From: CAZIKB01 sp964539665
GTDB taxonomy: Bacteria > Zhuqueibacterota > Zhuqueibacteria > Oceanimicrobiales > Oceanimicrobiaceae
Length of the DNA stretch: 29,890 nt
Assembly: GCA_964539665.1 (NCBI GenBank)
Contig: CAZIKB010000080.1
Span: 1-29,890, forward strand
Direction: 5' to 3'
In this document: one piece after another, positions 23,521 through 29,890 of the stretch
Position numbering within the stretch: position 1 is the first letter of the stretch
Layout of the letters: each line of letters begins with the position of its first letter
Translations under genes and position numbers: made by a program
The notes under the pieces: model-generated
The model's database searches: none
What the model saw: only the letters and a program-made list of their open reading frames with translations
Told to the model about the DNA's origin: nothing

Positions 23521-24483
23521 ATGCGATATAAAGTTGCTTTTTTTGTACTAATACTATTTAGTATTCTATTAAATATCAATTGCTCCGGCCAAAACGATTT
23601 ACCAGTTTTAAGCAATCCATATTTAGGCCAAAAACCGCCTGGTTTGATACCTGAAAAATTTGCACCCGGAATAGTCTCGACAGAAGGTATCGAATTTGAG
23701 CCGGTGTTTTCACCCGACGGCCGAACCATGGTCTTTACGCGGTTTGATGAGAAGTTCAAAGCCACTATCATGATGATTAAATATCATGAAGGAACCTGGG
23801 CAGCACCTGAAGTAGCGGCTTTTTCCGGGGAATATGCCGAGGGCTCTGCTTTTTTCTCACCTGATGGCAAACGGATTTATTTTGAATCATCTCGTCCTGT
23901 GCCGGGCACAAATATGAGCTCGAAGACTTCTCAGCTATGGTATGTTGAAAAGATCTCCGAAGGCTGGTCCGAACCACAACATGTCGGATATCCCGATGGT
24001 TATATCGACGGTTGGTGGAATCCTACCATGGCGTACGATGGAACGATATACTTCTTCGGTCCCGGCCTGGAAAATAAGGCTGAAACAAAGAGCATATTTC
24101 GGGCAAAACTGGTTAATGGGATATTTGCGAATCCTGAGAAACTATCCGATGTCAGCAATGATGTGAAAGCTGTGGATGCGGAACCTGCTTTGGCTCCTGA
24201 CGGAAGTTACATGATTTTCTATTCGGCTGGAAGGCCTGATCAAATGGGTGAAGGAAAGTTAGGCGATCTGTACATTAGCTTTCACAAACGAGATGGCTCC
24301 TGGACTCAGGCACAGAATATGGGTGAAAAAACCAATACGGTTCAGGAAGAGAACTGGCCGGTCATTTCACCAGATGGCAAATATATCTTTTTCTGTAGTA
24401 ATATAGATTCAAAAACTGGTTTCCCTGATGTCTACTGGGTGGATGCAAAAATTATTGAAGAACTTAGACCTGAAGAAATCTAA
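23521..24483 (+). CDS. PD40 beta-propeller lipoprotein
   Basis: This 320-residue lipoprotein has a hydrophobic signal ending in the lipobox-like NINC (Cys21). It then shows the YLGQKPPGLIPEKFAPGIVST opening (in part YLGQKPPGL) and PD40 blades FSPDGRTMVFTR, FSPDGKRIYFES, a weak AYDGTIYFFG, APDGSYMIFYS and SPDGKYIFFCS. It ends VYWVDAKIIEELRPEE. Differences from the other two are the lipid anchor and the lack of a TPR part. The function is unknown; a periplasmic or surface scaffold or binding role is likely. The start has AAGGAAG about ten bases upstream. It follows the cupin and precedes the broken CBM9-DUF5916 gene by 40 bases. Confidence 0.85.
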   Translation: MRYKVAFFVLILFSILLNINCSGQNDLPVLSNPYLGQKPPGLIPEKFAPGIVSTEGIEFEPVFSPDGRTMVFTRFDEKFKATIMMIKYHEGTWAAPEVAAFSGEYAEGSAFFSPDGKRIYFESSRPVPGTNMSSKTSQLWYVEKISEGWSEPQHVGYPDGYIDGWWNPTMAYDGTIYFFGPGLENKAETKSIFRAKLVNGIFANPEKLSDVSNDVKAVDAEPALAPDGSYMIFYSAGRPDQMGEGKLGDLYISFHKRDGSWTQAQNMGEKTNTVQEENWPVISPDGKYIFFCSNIDSKTGFPDVYWVDAKIIEELRPEEI

Positions 24484-24523
24484 TTAGAGTAAAGATAATT
24501 TATTGATGTATTAAGGAGTAGAC

Positions 24524-26746
24524 ATGATTTGTAAATCCGTTTTAAGCGCCGCTTTTTTAATTGTTGTAAATCTCTTATTTGCTTTACACCTCTTTGCAGC
24601 TAAATCGCAAGATACTTCCGTTTTAAAACCCATCAAGGTGGAAAAAGCGCCTGTACTCGATGGAATATTAGATGATGATGCATGGCAAACTGAACCTGTT
24701 TTAAACACGGACTTCATCACTTATTGGCCATCGAGCGGAGACATCATGCCGCAAAAAACAACTGTTTGGGCCGCGTATGATCCAGATAATCTGTACTTTG
24801 CATTCTATTGTTACGACACCAATCCTGATCAAATCAAAACTTCAGTCAGCAGTAGAGATCGCATGTGGGAAGATGATTGTGTAGGGCTGGGGCTCGACGC
24901 CATCGGGAACAGGCAGGGTTTGTATGAGCTGTTTGTTAATCCTAATGGTATCCAGGGTGATGGGCTTCGCCTGGCCTCAACAAATAATTCAGATGCGTCT
25001 GTTGATTGGGTGTGGCACAGCGGGGCGCAGGTAGTTGAAGGCGGATTCATTGTTGAAATATGCGTACCTCTAAAAAGTATCCGTTTTAAAAGCGGTGAAA
25101 ACGTTGAAATGGGAATTCTGTTTTATCGGCGAATCAACCGCTTGAACCTGGAGGGCTCATCACCGGAAATCCCAGTCGGGCAGGGCTGGCTCAATTCCTC
25201 TCAAAAGATAGTCTATGGAATATTGAATAAACAGCAAAAGATCGAGATTCTGCCTGTGGTTACATCTGGATCGATTTGGGACCGGCAGAGTCCTGATAAA
25301 TGGTCTTCTGCTGAAACTAACAATGAAGTCGGCGCATCTGTGAAGTATGGTATTACCTCATCAATTACTGCAGAAGCAACCTATAATCCCGATTTCAGCC
25401 AGGTGGAAAGTGATGCCTTTCAGATCCAGGTGAATTAACGATATCCTCTTTTCTATACTGAAAAGCGCCCTTTTTTCATGGAATCAACCAACATTTTTAA
25501 CATCGCTGGAACAGGTGAAGAGAGTAACTTGAGAGCAGCAATGCATACAAGAAAGATCGTGGATCCGCAATGGGGATTAAAACTCACAGGGGAAGTCGGT
25601 AAGACAACATTCGCTTTTCTAGGAGCAGGAGACGAATGGGCGGGTAGGAACCTGGAAGATAAAGTGAATTCTTATTTAGGGAAAAATGGCAATTATATGA
25701 TTGGACGATTGAAAAGAACGCTGAGCGGTGAAAATTATATTGGCGCGCTTTACAGCGGAAATGAATTGGGCGACAGTTGCAACCGGGTGGCCGGTGCTGA
25801 TTTTCGTTTCCGGTTTAAGGAGCACCATTCTCTCTCGGGTAATTTTTTATATTCAACGTCCAATCAGCCTGCTGAAAAAGGCAAGGTTGACGGAAATGCC
25901 TTTCATCTGGAGTGGAACTACAATACAAAACCTTTTGAGGCGATGCTTTTCGCTGAAAATTACGACAAAGATTTTAATATGGAAACCGCTTTTTACAGAC
26001 GGTCAAACATTGCCAGTGTATATTACTACTTCTGTCCGCTGTGGTACCCCAATTCAGAGGGATTTCCCTGGATAAGAAGACTACGTACATTTACATTTGG
26101 TTTCTATACACACGACCGGGTCACGGGTATGGCTGACTATTTCACCCAGATTGTCATCAATCCGTTCATGTCATGGAACGGCTGGTTCAGAGCCGATATC
26201 AACCTCCATGGTGAAAGCTGGGGAGGAAAAACTTACAAGAAAAAATTCTTCCGATTCTGGGGTGGAACGCAGTTTACGAAATGGCTCAACGTATTTACAC
26301 TGCTTCGTGTCGGCGACTCAATATATTATCATGACGAAGACCACTTCATGGGTAATTACATGAACTGGCGAACAGAAATAACCTTGCAGCCGACAGATAA
26401 TTTTAACCAGTACTTTTCTTATGTTTATGAAACTCTTGAAAATCCCGTAACCCAAAAGAGCCAGTACGACGTACATATTCTCCAATCCAAAACCACCTAT
26501 CAGTTCAACAGGTATTTCTTTATCCGGGCGCTGCTCCAGTACGACAGTTATCGTGAAGTGGTCCTAACCGATCTGCTGGCTTCCTTCACCCTGATTCCCG
26601 GCACCGTGATGCATCTCGGTTATGGTTCGCTGCATGAAAATCTCCACTGGGAAAATGAGCAATGGGAAAACAATGCGACTTACGGAAAATACTATCAGCG
26701 TTCGCGGAGCCTTTTTTTCAAGGCAAGCTATCGTTTTAGGCTTTAG
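24524..26746 (+). pseudogene. CBM9-DUF5916 outer-membrane protein, interrupted by an in-frame TAA
   Basis: The 740-codon frame encodes a signal peptide, a CBM9-like domain (about 35-230, VLDGILDDDAWQTEP at the start) and a DUF5916 beta-barrel region. It is split by TAA at 25436-25438 (codon 305), inside the conserved segment QIQVN-stop-RYPLFYTEKRPFF. Relatives have a residue such as Gln there (QVNVNxRYPLFxPEKRPFF), so a C-to-T change of CAA explains it. The frame is otherwise open for a further 435 codons to 26746, with no other damage, so the lesion looks recent. Without readthrough only the CBM9 part is made. An ATG at 25478 could restart the second part but has no ribosome binding site. 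AAGGAG precedes the ATG at 24524. Confidence 0.82.
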
Positions 26747-26781
26747 ACGCCAAAATAATTGAAGCATTACAACAGAAGAAC
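26743..26781 (+). pseudogene. Orphan C-terminal tail of a PD40 gene (b)
   Basis: Overlapping the stop of the DUF5916 gene, a second frame reads LDAKIIEALQQKN, matching the PD40 tail xDAKIIEEL. The homology begins at the junction and nothing of the propeller precedes it. It is a short fossil left by recombination. Confidence 0.55.
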
Positions 26782-26827
26782 AATGAGCATTTACAGATTT
26801 GTAATTCGATAAATATGGAGCTGAATT

Positions 26828-27688
26828 ATGATTAAAACAATAATTCTAGTTACTGTCTTTATTCGTCTGAATTCATGTGTATTTGCTAACGGTGAAAAAT
26901 TCGTTGAAGCTGCAAAGGCCGGTAATTTAGAAACTGTAAAATCGATACTTGCATCCGATCCATCAAAACTAAACGCAACTGACGAACAAAATTACACAGC
27001 TTCTCAATGGGCTGGCATGCGGGCGCATTGGCATATTTTGGAATATTTGATTAAAAAAGGCGCAGATTTGAATATTGTTGGCGGAGATGGCGGTACTGCT
27101 ATAAATTGGGCGGTGCATCATGATAACAAAGAAATGATAAAACTAATGGTAGAAAATGGCGCTAAGTTAAATATCAGAAACCAGTGGGGGATGACGGAAT
27201 TGCACACCGCTGTCTGGCGTGGATGTATTAATGTTACGGAGTATCTTCTCGACCATGGTTCGGATCCAAACATTAAAACCAATGAAGGTTGGACAGTTAT
27301 GCACATGGCTTATCGCAGCGGGCATGACAATCTCATTGAAATGCTTAAAAAAAGAGACCTGTCTTTGACTGAGAAAGACAATATGGGACGAACTCCACAG
27401 TACCTTTATTTAAAAAAACCGAATCCAATCGAGTTGTCAGCCTCTGAACTGGCTGAATATGTAGGGAAATACTATGTCCGGGATTACTTGATTCTTGAAA
27501 TTTGGAAAGAAGGCGGTCGGTTAAAAATCATTGAATTCGGACCTGATGAAATATATCCTGTTGGCAGAGACTTCTTTTATTTCAAGCAGGCTCCCTGGAC
27601 ATTGATATTCAGCCGTGATGCGGATGGAAAGCTCCATCATGCTCAACTGTCTTTTATTCGACGCTCATACACAATTGAAAAACGATAA
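26828..27688 (+). CDS. Exported ankyrin-repeat protein with C-terminal DUF3471-like domain
   Basis: This 286-residue protein has a signal peptide (to about residue 20). About five ankyrin repeats follow (25-185), for example WHILEYLIKKGADLNIVGGDGGTAINWAV, shown in part, KEMIKLMVENGAKLNIRNQWGMTELHTA, and NVTEYLLDHGSDPNIKTNEGW. Residues about 205-286 (ELAEYVGKYYVRDYLILEIWKEGGRLKI, shown in part) look like the small beta-domain DUF3471, often fused to beta-lactamase-fold hydrolases. Ankyrin repeats bind proteins; exported versions probably work in the periplasm. The ATG has GGAG about nine bases upstream. It is followed by another orphan PD40 tail. Confidence 0.8.
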   Translation: MIKTIILVTVFIRLNSCVFANGEKFVEAAKAGNLETVKSILASDPSKLNATDEQNYTASQWAGMRAHWHILEYLIKKGADLNIVGGDGGTAINWAVHHDNKEMIKLMVENGAKLNIRNQWGMTELHTAVWRGCINVTEYLLDHGSDPNIKTNEGWTVMHMAYRSGHDNLIEMLKKRDLSLTEKDNMGRTPQYLYLKKPNPIELSASELAEYVGKYYVRDYLILEIWKEGGRLKIIEFGPDEIYPVGRDFFYFKQAPWTLIFSRDADGKLHHAQLSFIRRSYTIEKR

Positions 27689-27693
27689 AGTTA

Positions 27694-27759
27694 AATGGTG
27701 AAATTTACTGGGTGGATGCGAAAATTATTGAGAGATATAAACCTGGAAATGTTAAATAA
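27694..27759 (+). pseudogene. Orphan C-terminal tail of a PD40 gene (c)
   Basis: Right after the ankyrin gene, 21 codons and a TAA encode NGEIYWVDAKIIERYKPGNVK, the complete last tail of a PD40 protein (compare VYWVDAKIIEELRPEEI). No start or blades precede it. This is the clearest of the three PD40 scars. Confidence 0.75.
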
Positions 27760-27770
27760 GGAATTCTTGT

Positions 27771-29890
27771 ATGGTTAATCGAGTAAAACTTAGAAAAAGT
27801 CTAAATGAAAATGTAGTAGGGCTCATTGTCGTCCTCTGGTTAGTTCCGTTTTCACAGCGTATTTTAGTTGCACAGGAAGCACTGACATTGCAGCGAATTA
27901 ATAGTGAAATCATCTTGGATGGCTTAAGTGATGAACCGGCCTGGAATAATATTGAGCCTCTGCCTTTAACAATGTACCAGCCGACATTTAAGGGCACTCC
28001 TACTGAGCGTACTGAAATTAGAGTTGCGTACGATGATTATTATTTATATGCTTCAGGGCGGTTTTATGATTCGGATCCGACAGGTATTCACGCAAATTCA
28101 TTATATCGTGACCGAGCAATTAATGACGATGCTTTTAATCTTATTCTTGATACATTTAACGATAAAGAAAATGCTCTATGTTTCTGGACAACACCTGCTG
28201 GAATTAGAGGAGACATGGCAATATCAAATGACGGTGAATTATTGAATGACAATTGGAATACTTTCTGGGATGCCGCTGCAGTTCAAAATGGCGATGGTTG
28301 GTTTGCAGAAATTAGAATTCCTTTTTCGAGTTTGGGTTTTAAGAGACAGAGCAATCATGTTACAATCGGACTAATTGCATTTCGAATTATCGACAGAAAA
28401 AATGAAGTCCTTATATTTCCGGCTATACCGCCAGACTGGCAGAGACACACTCCGTCTCAGGCAAAAGAAGTCAGCTTAACAAATATTTTAACTCAAAAAC
28501 CTGTCTATTGTACACCTTATATTTTAGGAGGTTTTGGTCGAAATTCGATAATAAACACCGACAGTACAGGATATAGGTTTGACCGGGAATATGACCGGGA
28601 TATTGGATTAGATGTAAAATACAATATTTCCCACAATTTAACCATTGATGCCACACTTAATACAGACTTTGCACAGATAGAGGCTGATGATGAACAAGTA
28701 AATTTATCACGGTTTTCACTCTTTTTCCCGGAAAAGCGGCGATTTTTCCAACAACGGGCGGGTATCTTTTCCTTTAGTACGTCGGGATTGTATACCAGGG
28801 ACAGACTGTTTCACAGCAGACGAATTGGAATTCATAACGGTAAAGAAGTAAGGATTTTAGGGGGAGTCAGGCTTGTTGGACGTGCCGGCCCCTGGGATAT
28901 CGGTGCGTTCGATATGCAAACTGAGAAAAGCGGGGAACTACCCTCTGAGAACTTTGGCGTTGTTCGGTTACGAAGGCAGTCGTTTAATGAGAATTCATAT
29001 ACGGGGGGAATATTTACCAGTCGTATCGGTAATGACGGCAGTTATAATATAGCTTATGGTTTTGACAGTATATTAAGATTTTATAAGAATGAATATTTTA
29101 CTTTGCGATGGGCACAAACTTTTGAAGATGACAATATTAAGGAAAAGTCTTTTAATTTTTTGGATGCTGCTTCAATTCTTGCATTATGGCAAAGAAGAAC
29201 AAGGGTGGGATTTAATTATGAATTCTCACTTACCAGGTCTGGAAAGGATTTTTCACCGAGTATTGGGTATACGACGCGCCGTGATTTCACCGATTTTTCC
29301 TGGAGAATTCACTATGATACGTATGTGGGAGAAGAATCCCGGCTCAGAAAATTCAGCCTGTTCCAAATCCTTGGTAGCGCCGCGTTTCGAAATAGTGACA
29401 AAAGTCTGGAATCGGCATGGGCTGAGTATGGTACCGATTGCGTTTGGAAGTCAGGTGCATTTATATGGGCCGACGCTGAAATATATTATGAAGATTTACT
29501 CGAAATCCTTGAATTCCCTGACAATACCGAGATTCCTAAGGGAAGTTATAATTACTATCGATTAGAAGTAGGTGGTATGACTCCACCGGGTAGATTGTTG
29601 AACTCAAGATTTTATCTTAGTATAGGAACATTCTATGACGGCTGGAACCAGACAGTAGGGCTGACTCCGGCTTGGAGTATCTCGAGGTATTTACGTTTGC
29701 ATGCTGATTATTATGTTAATTTTGTCCGATTCCCCAACCGTGATCAGAAATTTAACGCTCACGTGTTTAGCTTGCGTGTTGAAGGTGCCTTAAATAATAG
29801 ATTTTCAATAAACGGATTTATTCAATATAACAGTATTAGCGACCAATTAACACCCAATATTCGAGTCAGATATAATTTCAGGGAAGGCAA
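27771..29890 (+). CDS. CBM9-DUF5916 outer-membrane protein (3' end outside window)
   Basis: The frame is open from the ATG at 27771 to the window end, 706 codons with no stop. It has a signal peptide (to about residue 35, LVAQ), a CBM9-like domain (about 40-235; INSEIILDGLSDEPAWNN, WFAEIRIPFSSLGF) and the DUF5916 beta-barrel domain. In the latter, LNTDFAQIEADDEQVNLSRFSLFFPEKRRFF (shown in part: FSLFFPEKRRFFQQ) is the family's central motif and is intact here, unlike in the interrupted paralog upstream. DUF5916 proteins are thought to be outer-membrane barrels in FCB-group bacteria; the substrate is unknown. AAGGA overlaps the end of the PD40 scar, eight or so bases ahead of the start. Confidence 0.88.
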   Translation, partial: MVNRVKLRKSLNENVVGLIVVLWLVPFSQRILVAQEALTLQRINSEIILDGLSDEPAWNNIEPLPLTMYQPTFKGTPTERTEIRVAYDDYYLYASGRFYDSDPTGIHANSLYRDRAINDDAFNLILDTFNDKENALCFWTTPAGIRGDMAISNDGELLNDNWNTFWDAAAVQNGDGWFAEIRIPFSSLGFKRQSNHVTIGLIAFRIIDRKNEVLIFPAIPPDWQRHTPSQAKEVSLTNILTQKPVYCTPYILGGFGRNSIINTDSTGYRFDREYDRDIGLDVKYNISHNLTIDATLNTDFAQIEADDEQVNLSRFSLFFPEKRRFFQQRAGIFSFSTSGLYTRDRLFHSRRIGIHNGKEVRILGGVRLVGRAGPWDIGAFDMQTEKSGELPSENFGVVRLRRQSFNENSYTGGIFTSRIGNDGSYNIAYGFDSILRFYKNEYFTLRWAQTFEDDNIKEKSFNFLDAASILALWQRRTRVGFNYEFSLTRSGKDFSPSIGYTTRRDFTDFSWRIHYDTYVGEESRLRKFSLFQILGSAAFRNSDKSLESAWAEYGTDCVWKSGAFIWADAEIYYEDLLEILEFPDNTEIPKGSYNYYRLEVGGMTPPGRLLNSRFYLSIGTFYDGWNQTVGLTPAWSISRYLRLHADYYVNFVRFPNRDQKFNAHVFSLRVEGALNNRFSINGFIQYNSISDQLTPNIRVRYNFREG

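Noticed and set aside
25436..25438. TAA in the DUF5916 gene as a recoded codon
   Set aside because: TAA is not a selenocysteine or pyrrolysine codon; a simple nonsense change or sequencing error is more likely.
1..29890. CRISPR array, tRNA, rRNA, transposase or integrase
   Set aside because: No regularly spaced direct repeats, no tRNA or rRNA-like stretches and no transposase or integrase motifs were seen in any frame that I read.

Overview
The window looks like a chromosomal piece of an AT-rich, Gram-negative, probably anaerobic bacterium of the FCB type (Calditrichota, KSB1 or Marinimicrobia-like). This placement is inferred from the content: many secreted lipoproteins, PD40 propeller proteins, CBM9/DUF5916 outer-membrane proteins, periplasmic serine hydrolases, and a LytS/LytTR two-component pair. 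The phylum cannot be fixed from the sequence alone. All confident genes are on the + strand.

Region 1 (1-2456) holds two small orphan membrane-protein genes (600-965; DUF2938 at 1403-1891). They are interspersed with three imperfect foldback structures resembling integron attC sites, and preceded by a cluster of TTTCTATATATAGAAA-type palindromes. It may be an integrase-less cassette cluster. Region 2 (2457-3997) is a gene graveyard: an N-terminal stub of an HpcH/HpaI aldolase, a frameshifted and truncated SAM methyltransferase, and the C-terminal part of an alpha/beta hydrolase joined directly to it.

Region 3 (about 4114-9821) is the most interesting part. A strong sigma70-type promoter drives a cysteine-containing MarR regulator, followed by an ArsN2-type acetyltransferase, then hgcA and hgcB, the corrinoid protein and ferredoxin required for mercury methylation. 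After a short spacer with repeats come a small AhpD/CMD-family protein whose CxxC motif is CxxU (in-frame UGA with a SECIS-like hairpin), a secreted two-domain rhodanese, two YeeE/YedE half-transporters and a membrane-anchored rhodanese. Together these suggest metal(loid)-responsive mercury methylation placed beside thiol/selenol redox and sulfur import and transfer functions. The functional link is inferred from gene order.

Region 4 (10254-19445) encodes secreted or envelope proteins: a DUF1961 lipoprotein, two beta-lactamase-fold serine hydrolases, an NTF2-like lipoprotein, a Tat-exported TIGR04076 protein, an esterase-TPR protein, and a LytS-type histidine kinase with its LytTR response regulator. 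Region 5 (19603-29890) alternates PD40 propeller proteins that share an N-terminal YLGQxPPGL motif with an alpha/beta hydrolase, a cupin, an ankyrin protein and two CBM9-DUF5916 proteins. The first of these is broken by an in-frame TAA; the second runs off the window. Three orphan 3' tails of PD40 genes lie in the spacers, which points to repeated gene replacement in this array. Small palindromic repeats are scattered through the spacers. No rRNA, tRNA, CRISPR, transposase or integrase gene was recognised.
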